Shown here piece after piece: positions 8,655 through 15,591 of a stretch of DNA of 64,000 nucleotides. This DNA comes from Allomuricauda sp. M10 (GTDB lineage: Bacteria; Bacteroidota; Bacteroidia; Flavobacteriales; Flavobacteriaceae): the NCBI RefSeq assembly GCF_020782875.1, contig NZ_JAJGBN010000001.1:620001-684000 (forward strand), read 5' to 3'. A program made the translations under genes and the position numbers. Each line of letters begins with the position of its first letter. Position 1 is the first letter of the stretch. The notes under the pieces are model-generated. The model was not told where the DNA came from. It was given only the letters and a program-made list of their open reading frames with translations, and ran no database searches.

Positions 8655-9983
8655 ATGAAGCTTATCATAAGGGAAATATTCAAATCATTTTTAGTGGGGG
8701 TCGCCATTTTTCTGGTGGTCCTCATTATTTTATTCCTGAATGGCTGGCAATTTACCATGCAGGAACTGTGGACAGAGTTTTGGGAAAGCATGATCTTTTC
8801 CATGACCATTTACCTCTGCAATGCGGCATCTTTTATTTTGTTGATGCGCAAGTACAACAAAGAACTGTTTACCCGTAAGTATATCGGTTATGGTATCTTG
8901 GGAAATATTGTTGCCTCCATCATCGGTATTTTCCTTTCGCGGGTTTTGTTGAAGGTAATCGTGCACAACATGTCGTTCTCCGCATTTATGATGTCGGAAA
9001 AGCCACAGTATTATGTCAATTCCTTTTTCATATCGATGGTGGTTGCGCTGCTGTTTTATGCTGCGTATTTCTACAAGTATTACAAAGAGAGACAGGTAAA
9101 GGAGCAAAAGATCATTGCAGGGTCTGCATCGGCCCGTTTTGATGCCCTGAAGAACCAATTGGACCCCCATTTTTTGTTCAACAGCTTGAATGTGCTCACC
9201 AGTTTGATCGAGGAAGATCCAGAACAGGCCCAAAAATTCACCACATCGCTTTCCAAAGTATACCGCTATGTTCTGGAGCAAAAGAACAAGGATTTGGTAA
9301 CAGTGGACGAAGAACTCAATTTTGCACGTACCTATGTTCGATTGTTAAAGATGCGTTTTGAGGATAGCATCATTTTCGATATTCCTGAGAAATGTACCCA
9401 GCCCGATGCCAAGATCGTTCCACTTTCCTTGCAATTGTTATTGGAAAATGCGGTGAAGCATAATGTGGTCACCAGTTCCAAACCCCTTCATATAAAAGTT
9501 TTTGAACAGGGTGGAATGTTGGTGGTCACGAACAACCTTCAAGAAAAGCAGGTGGTGAAAAAGAGTAGTGGAGTAGGTCTGCAGAATATTCGACAGCGGT
9601 ACCAGATCTTGACCGACCGTGGTGTTATCATCAATAAGACGAATACCGATTTCAGTGTTGCCCTGCCCATGCTTACCCAAAAATATTCCATTGTGGCCTC
9701 TCAGCAGAGCTATATTGAGGAAAAGCGGTATGCCAAGGCCAAGGAGCGTGTGAAGGCCATAAAAGACTTCTACGGTAACCTGATTGCCTATTGCATCGTG
9801 ATTCCTTTTTTGTGGTGGCTCAATTTGCGTACCACGGATTTTCTATGGGCTTTCTTTCCAACTATCGGTTGGGGATTTGGCGTTGCCGTACATGGCATGG
9901 AAGCTTTCGGGTATAATCCACTTTGGGGCAAACGTTGGCAAGAACGCAAGATCCGTGAGCTTATGGAGAAGGATGATTTTTAG
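8655..9983 (+). CDS. LytS/YehU-type sensor histidine kinase with C-terminal 2TM domain
   Basis: 442 residues. Four N-terminal transmembrane helices (about 12-30, 45-65, 77-100, 120-142), then a His_kinase domain with phospho-acceptor His172 in QLDPHFLFNSLN, an ATPase domain with N-box Asn265 (LENAVKHN) and G-box (SSGVGLQNIRQRY). After the kinase, residues about 355-442 form a 2TM domain: YAKAKERVKAIKDFYGNL, two hydrophobic helices with TIGWGFGVAVHG, and W-QERKIRELM. LytS-type kinases normally stop after the ATPase. The 2TM tail is the same fold as the five small proteins encoded next, so the kinase could associate with them in the membrane. Cognate regulator is the LytTR protein at 11922. Confidence 0.92.
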   Translation: MKLIIREIFKSFLVGVAIFLVVLIILFLNGWQFTMQELWTEFWESMIFSMTIYLCNAASFILLMRKYNKELFTRKYIGYGILGNIVASIIGIFLSRVLLKVIVHNMSFSAFMMSEKPQYYVNSFFISMVVALLFYAAYFYKYYKERQVKEQKIIAGSASARFDALKNQLDPHFLFNSLNVLTSLIEEDPEQAQKFTTSLSKVYRYVLEQKNKDLVTVDEELNFARTYVRLLKMRFEDSIIFDIPEKCTQPDAKIVPLSLQLLLENAVKHNVVTSSKPLHIKVFEQGGMLVVTNNLQEKQVVKKSSGVGLQNIRQRYQILTDRGVIINKTNTDFSVALPMLTQKYSIVASQQSYIEEKRYAKAKERVKAIKDFYGNLIAYCIVIPFLWWLNLRTTDFLWAFFPTIGWGFGVAVHGMEAFGYNPLWGKRWQERKIRELMEKDDF

Positions 9984-9990
9984 TTCAATT

Positions 9991-10180
9991 TACAATTGGC
10001 AATAACCAATAACCAATTATCAATTATCAATTATCAATTAACAGAAGTCAGAAGTCGGATGTCAGAAGTCGGATGTCAGAAATCATAAACCTCAACCCTT
10101 CACCCTCAACCCATGACCCCTCAACCCTTCACCCTTCACCCTCATCCCTCCCTAAACCCTAAACCTCTCATCCCTTAACC
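9991..10180 (+). repeat. Three short tandem-repeat tracts between kinase and 2TM genes
   Basis: The 307-base gap after the kinase holds no gene. It contains an AT-rich CAATTAT tract (9991-10040), a tract built on GAAGTCGGATGTCA (10041-10083) and a pyrimidine-rich tract of CAACCCTTCACC variants (10091-10180) that also contains CCCTAAACCCTAAACC. The AATTATCAATTA motif recurs near 46.9 and 61.9 kb. Such tracts look like slippage or decayed repeat DNA; an RNA-level role is possible but unsupported. Confidence 0.75.
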
Positions 10181-10290
10181 TTCCCAGCTTACAGTTCATC
10201 CCTCAAATTCAACAACTCAAGAATCTAGTTTTTTAAACCTTTTTTTAGCTTGCGACATTTGGTGTATCAATAACTTAAAAATCAAAAGTC

Positions 10291-10569
10291 ATGGAAAATG
10301 TATCACAAAGCAGTTATGAGAGGGCCAAAAGAAGAGTGTGTCACCTTAAGGCTTTCTATAATAGTTTGTTCGCGTATTGTATCATAATCCCAATATTGGT
10401 CTATATCAACTACCGCACTACCAGTTTCCCCTGGGCCATTTTTCCGGCAGTAGGATGGGGAATGGGCCTTATCGGAATGTGGTTGTCCGCTTCAGGAAGA
10501 AACCCTTTGTTCGGTAAGGATTGGGAAGAGCGCAAGATCAAGGAATTCATGAACAGCGATAATTTTTAA
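10291..10569 (+). CDS. Small 2TM-domain protein 1
   Basis: 92 residues, essentially a stand-alone copy of the 2TM tail of the kinase. Layout: N-terminal amphipathic helix YERAKRRVCHLKAFYNSLF, TM1 (YCIIIPILVYINY), TM2 with AVGWGMGLIG, then NPLFGKDWEERKIKEFM. It is the closest of the five to the kinase tail (compare NPLWGKRWQERKIRELM). Both ends are predicted cytoplasmic, a hairpin able to dimerise with the kinase. Function of the 2TM family (PF13239) is unknown. First gene after the repeat-filled gap, so it may have its own promoter: GACATTTG at 10254-10261 is one base off the -7 consensus. Confidence 0.85.
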   Translation: MENVSQSSYERAKRRVCHLKAFYNSLFAYCIIIPILVYINYRTTSFPWAIFPAVGWGMGLIGMWLSASGRNPLFGKDWEERKIKEFMNSDNF

Positions 10570-10613
10570 CAATCAGTATCTTTAACTGTTACATCACATC
10601 AACAACCAAAGTC

Positions 10614-10916
10614 ATGGAAAATTCAAACAGAGAAAACAAATACCTCCGCGCCAAGGAACGGGTGGACGAACTTAAAAAGTTTTACGGGAATCTTACATCC
10701 TATGTCCTTGTTATATCCGGATTGGCCTTTATCAATTATTACAGCAACGGTTTCGGTTACATGTGGTTCCTGTGGGCCGCTTTTGGATGGGGTATCGGAT
10801 TGGTGTTTCATGCCATTAAAGTATTCGACCTTAATCCCTTTTTTGGAAGAAACTGGGAAAAGCGTAAAATTGAGGAGTTTATGAAAGAAGAAGAAAATAC
10901 CGATAAATGGAAATAG
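10614..10916 (+). CDS. Small 2TM-domain protein 2
   Basis: 100 residues, 44 bases after the previous gene. YLRAKERVDELKKFYGNLTS, TM1 (YVLVISGLAFINYY), TM2 with AAFGWGIGLVFHAIKVF, then NPFFGRNWEKRKIEEFM and a short charged tail (KEEENTDKWK). Keeps the GWGxGL motif and the helix-end tryptophan seen in the kinase tail. The start context CCAAAGTCATGGAAAAT matches its neighbours. Predicted inner-membrane hairpin; presumed partner of the LytTR kinase by sequence kinship and position. Confidence 0.85.
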   Translation: MENSNRENKYLRAKERVDELKKFYGNLTSYVLVISGLAFINYYSNGFGYMWFLWAAFGWGIGLVFHAIKVFDLNPFFGRNWEKRKIEEFMKEEENTDKWK

Positions 10917-10918
10917 TC

Positions 10919-11224
10919 ATGGAAAATTTAGAAAACGACAAATATGCAAGGGCCAAGAAACGGGTGGACGAATTGAAAGGATTCTACATTCACTTGAGTA
11001 TTTACGTGGTGATCAACACCTTTGTCCTGGTGAATATTTATGTACAGACCGATAATTTTTGGCAATGGCCCCATTTTCTGACATTGTTCGGATGGGGGAT
11101 AGGATTGGCCTTTCACGCAGCAAAAGTATTTGGGGTAAATCCGTTTTTGGGCAAGGATTGGGAAGAGAAACAGATTCAAAAGTATATCGATAAGGATAAG
11201 GAAGACATCAACAAATTCTTATAA
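10919..11224 (+). CDS. Small 2TM-domain protein 3
   Basis: 101 residues from the ATG at 10919, two bases after the stop of the previous gene. An in-frame ATG at 10907 would overlap that gene by 10 bases; I prefer 10919 because AGTCATGGAAAAT repeats the start context of the paralogues. YARAKKRVDELKGFYIHLSI, TM1 (YVVINTFVLVNIYV), TM2 with TLFGWGIGLAFHAAKVFG, then NPFLGKDWEEKQIQKYI and a charged tail. Most like protein 2 (FHA-KVF shared), suggesting a recent tandem duplication. Confidence 0.85.
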   Translation: MENLENDKYARAKKRVDELKGFYIHLSIYVVINTFVLVNIYVQTDNFWQWPHFLTLFGWGIGLAFHAAKVFGVNPFLGKDWEEKQIQKYIDKDKEDINKFL

Positions 11225-11233
11225 ACCAAAGTT

Positions 11234-11566
11234 TTGGAAAATTTAAATCGGAAATACGAAAGAGCCTCCAAGCGGGTGAAAGAGTACATGAGTTTTTACA
11301 GGCATGTAAAAATCTTTATAGTGATCAACGGATTGTTGTATTTGCTAAAAACCGGCGCATTGAATCGTTTAATGCCAGAAGGGTTCCCAACGGAACCGTA
11401 TTATTTTGACTGGGTTATCAGTAATATTTTGATATGGGGTATCATATTGGTCGTGCATGGCCTGTATACCTTTCGATATAAGATCCCTTTTCTAAAGCAT
11501 TGGGAAGAACGCCAGATCCAAAAATATATGGAGCAGGAAGAGGAGGATAGTAGTAAATTTAAATGA
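11234..11566 (+). CDS. Small 2TM-domain protein 4, TTG start
   Basis: 110 residues. The start is TTG in CCAAAGTTTTGGAAAAT, exactly where the paralogues have ATG in CAAAGTCATGGAAAAT; no in-frame ATG lies ahead of the conserved YERASKRVKEYMSFYRHVKI helix, so a TTG start is the best model. TM1 is FIVINGLLYLL, then a longer loop (about 25 residues), and TM2 reads ILIWGIILVVHGLYTF, replacing the GWGxGL motif of proteins 1-3 by IWG. The C-terminal WEERQIQKYM is kept. A diverged subtype; the weaker start may lower its dose. Confidence 0.8.
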   Translation: MENLNRKYERASKRVKEYMSFYRHVKIFIVINGLLYLLKTGALNRLMPEGFPTEPYYFDWVISNILIWGIILVVHGLYTFRYKIPFLKHWEERQIQKYMEQEEEDSSKFK

Positions 11567-11901
11567 TCGGTATGAGTGCCTTGAGTTCTTATGAATTGGC
11601 CAAGAAAAGGGTAGGAGCCATTAAAGGGTTTTATGCACACTTGACATTGTTCCTCCTCATCAGTGTTTTGATGTTGACGGCTAAAGGAACTATCTTGGAA
11701 GTGATGGCGGAAAAGAACCAAGAGGCGGATCCCAATTTCTTGGAATGGATGGATTGGAACTTTATCTCCGTCATTCTCATTTGGGGGGCGTTGATCTTGA
11801 TCCAGGGATTCGTGGTCTTTGGGCGACCTATTATCAAAAAGTGGGAAAAAAGGAAAATTGAAGCATATTTGGAAAGGGACAAAAATGAGTCCGCTTTTTA
11901 G
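11563..11901 (+). CDS. Small 2TM-domain protein 5
   Basis: 112 residues, overlapping the previous stop codon by ATGA (11563-11566), which implies translational coupling; an alternative ATG is at 11572. YELAKKRVGAIKGFYAHLTL, TM1 (FLLISVLMLTA), a long acidic loop (AEKNQEADPNFLEWMDW), TM2 with VILIWGALILIQGFVVF, then WEKRKIEAYLERDKN. It shares the IWG variant and the long loop with protein 4, so the five fall into a GWG group (1-3) and an IWG group (4-5). The LytTR regulator follows 20 bases later. Confidence 0.85.
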   Translation: MIGMSALSSYELAKKRVGAIKGFYAHLTLFLLISVLMLTAKGTILEVMAEKNQEADPNFLEWMDWNFISVILIWGALILIQGFVVFGRPIIKKWEKRKIEAYLERDKNESAF

Positions 11902-11921
11902 AAAAATATAAAACAGAAGGT

Positions 11922-12677
11922 ATGAATGTGATCATCATCGAAGATGAAAAACCGGCAGCAAGAAGGTTGGCGAGGTTGTTGTCCGAACAGGAAATTGAGG
12001 TGTCTACCATGCTCCATTCGGTGGACGAATCCATCGAGTGGTTCCAGAACAATCCACACCCCGATCTGATCTTTTTGGACATCCAATTATCGGACGGACT
12101 TTCGTTCGAAATCTTCGATGTGGTAGAGGTGAAAAGTGCCATCATTTTTACCACTGCTTATGACGAATATGCACTCCAAGCTTTCAAGTTGAACAGCATC
12201 GATTATCTCCTAAAACCGATCGATGATGAAGAGCTCGAAACGGCTGTAAAAAAGTACCGGAATTTTAAACCGGAAAGCCAAAAAATTTCGGTCGATTTTA
12301 ACGACATAAAAAAGCTTTTGGTGAACCCCTTGGAGCGTGAATACAAAAAACGATTTACGGTGAGGGTAGGGCAACATTTGAAGATCATCAATGCCGATGA
12401 TGTGGAATGTTTTTACAGTGAGAACAAGGGTACCTATGCGGCCACTTCCGATGGTAGAAATTATTTGTTGGATACCACCCTTGAACAATTGGACGAGGAA
12501 CTTTCGCCTCAATTATTTTTCAGGGTCAGTCGTAAATTCTATGTGAACGTCAACCACATAGGAGACATCATTTCATACACCAATTCAAGGCTCCAGATCA
12601 AGTTGAACCGCTTTAACGAGCAGGAAATCATAGTAAGCAGGGAGCGCGTAAAAGACTTTAAGTTATGGTTGGAATGA
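11922..12677 (+). CDS. LytTR-family response regulator
   Basis: 251 residues. Receiver domain (1-120) with acidic pair Glu7/Asp8, phospho-acceptor Asp53 (LIFLDIQLSDG), the Thr of FTTAYDEYA and Lys of YLLKPID; then a linker and a LytTR DNA-binding domain (about 140-251, FTVRVGQHLKIINADDVECF, then FFRVSRKFYVNVNHI and a final VSRERVKDFKLWLE). LytTR domains bind direct repeats in promoters. Encoded downstream of, and presumably phosphorylated by, the kinase at 8655, with the five 2TM genes between them. Targets are not visible. Confidence 0.93.
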   Translation: MNVIIIEDEKPAARRLARLLSEQEIEVSTMLHSVDESIEWFQNNPHPDLIFLDIQLSDGLSFEIFDVVEVKSAIIFTTAYDEYALQAFKLNSIDYLLKPIDDEELETAVKKYRNFKPESQKISVDFNDIKKLLVNPLEREYKKRFTVRVGQHLKIINADDVECFYSENKGTYAATSDGRNYLLDTTLEQLDEELSPQLFFRVSRKFYVNVNHIGDIISYTNSRLQIKLNRFNEQEIIVSRERVKDFKLWLE

Positions 12678-12717
12678 TGTAATTCAATATCCTGATAATC
12701 AGTATAAATATAAAATT

Positions 12718-12756
12718 AAAAAAGCCACTATAAGTTTTTCTTATAGTGGCTTTTTT
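12718..12756. terminator. Bidirectional Rho-independent terminator
   Basis: A perfect AAGCCACTATAAG/CTTATAGTGGCTT stem with a TTTTT loop, flanked by A-run on the left and T-run on the right, between the response regulator (ends 12677, +) and the LETM1-like gene (ends 12769, -). The symmetry allows termination from both sides and closes the 2TM operon. Confidence 0.9.
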
Positions 12757-12768
12757 GAGTGAAAAACA

Positions 12769-13959
12769 CTAGTTTTCCTCTATTCTGTTGTCGTCAAAAG
12801 CAGATGGAAGCAGTTTGGGGATAAGCTTGATGAAAATGGGCAGGAGAACTGCTCCGCCGGGCAACATAAAAATGGCCAAGGAAGGAATGCTTTTAAATAT
12901 GTCGAGCAGTTGGTTTTGTACTTTTTTCTTCTCTTCGGCACTCAGATCTTTTACGGTAGATTTGGATAAAAGTGCGACCAATTCCCTACTTTCGGCAAGT
13001 TCTTTTTTGAGTCTTTTGCTGTTTCTCAAAATGAGTTTGCTTACGTTTTTGGACATCCCTTCATAGAATTGGACGGCCAAATTTTTGTCGTTCAAATAGG
13101 CGATTTTTTCTCGATTTTTTTCGAAGAAATCCATCACAAAATCGAGCTCGATTCGCACCTCTTTTTCGGTCTTCCCAAGGTTCTTTCCAAGACCAAAAAT
13201 ATAGTCCGATTCGGTATAGTCAATTGACTTATCTTCCCATATGGTCAAGCAGGCCATATCCAAAAAATAATCCTTCTCAAAAGCGTTGAAATTTTGATCC
13301 AAAAGGTCAAGATACGAGCCATCAAATTTTGCCTTGTCGAGGTCTACAAAACTCAAAGATGAACCTAATAATTGGATGAGTTTTGCATCGGTTTCATGTT
13401 CCTCTTTTGAGTTCAATGCATGGTAAGCAATGTTGATCGTGACATATTCCAAAAGTTGGCCGTGTTGTTTCACATTCATTTTACCTTGGAGGTAGATCAT
13501 GAAGATCAACACATCAACATAGAGCAAAGAATTGGTCAAGCTATTTCCAAAGGCACGGTTGAAGGTATTGCCACTCAAGTAGATCCGTGAATCGATTAAT
13601 TTTTCCAATTGTGCCTCGGTTTTGGTACCGGTCAAAATCTTGTTCAGGAATGAAATCCTTCCCACTTCCAACGATTGGTAATAAGCAAAAACGGTATCCA
13701 CAAAAAGGGTAAAATCTGTTTTTCCCTTTTCAAAAGTATAGGTGAAATAAAGGGCGGTAAGGAGGTTAATCTTGGCAATTTCATCTTCACTAAGGATGTG
13801 TTCCACCTCAAGAAAGGAGGGTATGCCAAGGTGGACCCCATAAATAAAACCATGTTCTTTTAGGTCTTGGTATAGGCTTTCAAAGTTCTCATAGGGAGAG
13901 GACTCCTGGTCAACCAAGTGACCAAACTTATTGATCCATCCGGAGGCAGAGGGGTTCAT
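12769..13959 (-). CDS. LETM1-related protein
   Basis: About 396 residues from the ATG at 13959; the frame can extend to a TTG at 13980 but lacks an ATG there. The final 60 residues (SIPSLAIFMLPGGAVLLPIF, then IKLIPKLLPSAF) match the LETM1 membrane-anchor motif and are preceded by a charged coiled-coil stretch (NSKRLKKELAESRELVALLS). The first 300 residues are soluble, alpha-helical and acidic. Flavobacterial proteins of this shape are commonly named LETM1-related biofilm-associated protein, without a known mechanism; mitochondrial LETM1 works in K+/H+ or Ca2+/H+ exchange. Single gene, convergent with the LytTR operon. Confidence 0.7.
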   Translation of the reverse strand: MNPSASGWINKFGHLVDQESSPYENFESLYQDLKEHGFIYGVHLGIPSFLEVEHILSEDEIAKINLLTALYFTYTFEKGKTDFTLFVDTVFAYYQSLEVGRISFLNKILTGTKTEAQLEKLIDSRIYLSGNTFNRAFGNSLTNSLLYVDVLIFMIYLQGKMNVKQHGQLLEYVTINIAYHALNSKEEHETDAKLIQLLGSSLSFVDLDKAKFDGSYLDLLDQNFNAFEKDYFLDMACLTIWEDKSIDYTESDYIFGLGKNLGKTEKEVRIELDFVMDFFEKNREKIAYLNDKNLAVQFYEGMSKNVSKLILRNSKRLKKELAESRELVALLSKSTVKDLSAEEKKKVQNQLLDIFKSIPSLAIFMLPGGAVLLPIFIKLIPKLLPSAFDDNRIEEN

Positions 13960-14102
13960 TGATCCAAATTTGCGGGTCAAAGTAAAACAAAATATAGGAC
14001 ATTCTTAGGATGATTTCCTTGTAGGACCATGAAAATTAGGTTAAGATTTTTTTAACAGAAAAAACCAAACCACTCTACAAAAGGTTCCGTAGGTAGGGGT
14101 GT

Positions 14103-14825
14103 ATGAAACTTAAAACTTACATCATTATGAAACAATCATTCAAATTTACTTTAGGTTTATCTGGCTTAGTTGTGGTTCTTGCCGCCTTGGTAGCAGCGGA
14201 CCACATCGATGCTCCTTCATCGGCTGGAACCACTGCGGATATTGCCGATTTTTATGCATTTGAACCAACGGAAGGTTCCAATAACACCGTATTTGTTGTT
14301 GACTTGCAATCCAATGTCTTGCCAGATTTGGCATATGGAACCTTTGATGAGGAGGTGTTGACCGAAATCAATATTGATTTGGATGGCGACCTGGTTGAAG
14401 ATAGGGTTATCCAAGCCATTGCTAGAAATGGAAGGATGTACTTTTTTGGACCAACGACCCCATCACAAACAGGACTTTCAAGTATGATCAACACAGATTC
14501 GCCATTGGGAGATGTGGAAATTTCAGGTTCAACTGCAATTATGGAGACCACAGATAGTGGAGTTTCCCTTTTTGCCGGTCCTAGACAAGATCCCTTTTTC
14601 TTTGATTTTTTTCAGTTCAATGCGGTCATTTCACCTGAACTGGATTCTGCACCTGGCGGATTCCTTCCCGCAGGGGAGGCAGCTGATACCTTCGACGGGG
14701 CCAATACCATGTCTATCATAGTGGAAATTCCCAATAGCATGCTTGGTACACCCACTGCCACCAATGCGTTGGGACTTTCGGTATATAAAACTTGGGTAAC
14801 AACTAATAAAAACAATAAATCATGA
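14103..14825 (+). CDS. DUF4331 protein, N-terminal half
   Basis: 240 residues; an alternative ATG at 14127 gives the shorter signal peptide MKQSFKFTLGLSGLVVVLAA. The mature part opens with the family hallmark ADHIDAPSSAGTTADIADFY, followed by DIDGD-like asparagine/aspartate segments, FAGPRQDPFFFDFFQF and NTMSIIVEIPNSML. Canonical DUF4331 proteins run about 450-550 residues; this one stops halfway and the next gene carries the matching C-terminal half. Exported; function unknown. Overlaps the next gene by ATGA, so the halves are co-translated and may pair. Confidence 0.8.
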   Translation: MKLKTYIIMKQSFKFTLGLSGLVVVLAALVAADHIDAPSSAGTTADIADFYAFEPTEGSNNTVFVVDLQSNVLPDLAYGTFDEEVLTEINIDLDGDLVEDRVIQAIARNGRMYFFGPTTPSQTGLSSMINTDSPLGDVEISGSTAIMETTDSGVSLFAGPRQDPFFFDFFQFNAVISPELDSAPGGFLPAGEAADTFDGANTMSIIVEIPNSMLGTPTATNALGLSVYKTWVTTNKNNKS

Positions 14826-15532
14826 AAGGTATGAAACTTAGATATTTAAATTACTTGACAGCTGTTGTGTTGGGTTCAATTTTATTGGGATGCAGTGACA
14901 ATGATAATTCCTATATGTATGACGACATGATGGATGATGATATGAGCGTAGACTTTTCAGGAACTTTTGTCCAAGTTGATCATTTGGGAAGACCAGGGAT
15001 CAATACCACCCTAAGTTATGATATGGAAGGGCAACCCAGTATCAAGGATGCGCATAATACAACAATTCCCTCAGAAATGACCGCTGCGTTCCAAGCTGGA
15101 TTTCAAGCACGGTTGGAACAGTACCATGATGTGTATGCCATAAAATTGGGATTGGATCCCGCCGATGTGAATTATGAAAACAACATTCTTGGGTTGGATG
15201 CGGCTACTTTGACCACTGTTTTGGCAGCCGATGTTTTGGAAGTGGCACCAAATCTACCAACTACCTATTTTGATCCTGGTACTGACTTTGACAATGATGG
15301 ACGGATCCTTGTGCCGGATGGTGATGAAGTGGCCTTGACGGGAAGACGACCCAGTGACGATATTATTGATGTGTCGTTGATCCTGTTCTTTGGCGGGATG
15401 GAAGGAAATCGCTTTAGTGGGCAAGATTTAGATGATGATGGCATGGCCGATCTACCAAGGCTTACCTCTGACGGCGTTTCATTGACCGCCACCATATCAA
15501 CAATGTTCCCCTATTTGGGAGCTCCTGAGTAA
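14822..15532 (+). CDS. DUF4331-like lipoprotein, C-terminal half
   Basis: 236 residues with an SPII signal peptide (lipobox SILLGC, Cys24). After an acidic DDMMDDDM segment it contains sequences typical of the second half of DUF4331 proteins: VQVDHLGRPGINTTL, then LTGRRPSDDIIDVSLILFFG, and a C-terminal FPYLGAPE. The preceding gene carries the first half, so together they reconstitute a two-chain DUF4331 protein, one chain lipid-anchored. Calcium-binding-like acidic runs (DFDNDGRI, DLDDDGMADL) are visible; metal binding is inference. Confidence 0.75.
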   Translation: MKGMKLRYLNYLTAVVLGSILLGCSDNDNSYMYDDMMDDDMSVDFSGTFVQVDHLGRPGINTTLSYDMEGQPSIKDAHNTTIPSEMTAAFQAGFQARLEQYHDVYAIKLGLDPADVNYENNILGLDAATLTTVLAADVLEVAPNLPTTYFDPGTDFDNDGRILVPDGDEVALTGRRPSDDIIDVSLILFFGGMEGNRFSGQDLDDDGMADLPRLTSDGVSLTATISTMFPYLGAPE

Positions 15533-15551
15533 TTGCTATGAAAGGGAAGAG

Positions 15552-15577
15552 GGAGGGGAGCAATCCCCTCCTTTTTT
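15552..15577 (+). terminator. Terminator between the DUF4331 pair and the TPR lipoprotein gene
   Basis: GGAGGGGA/TCCCCTCC stem with a GCAA tetraloop (552-571 of this kilobase) followed by six T: a strong intrinsic terminator 20 bases after the DUF4331 stop and only about 15 bases before the ATG at 15592. The downstream gene must be expressed by read-through or from RNA that starts inside or after it, so this may be a dosage attenuator. Confidence 0.85.
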
Positions 15578-15591
15578 AAAACAACAACACC

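Noticed and set aside
10091..10180. CCCTAAACCCTAAACC, similar to telomere-like repeats
   Set aside because: Only two units in a decayed pyrimidine-rich tract of a bacterial intergenic region; chance resemblance.
9984..10290. Possible CRISPR or riboswitch in the kinase-2TM gap
   Set aside because: Tracts are tandem and of mixed unit length without spacers, and no conserved aptamer fold could be drawn.
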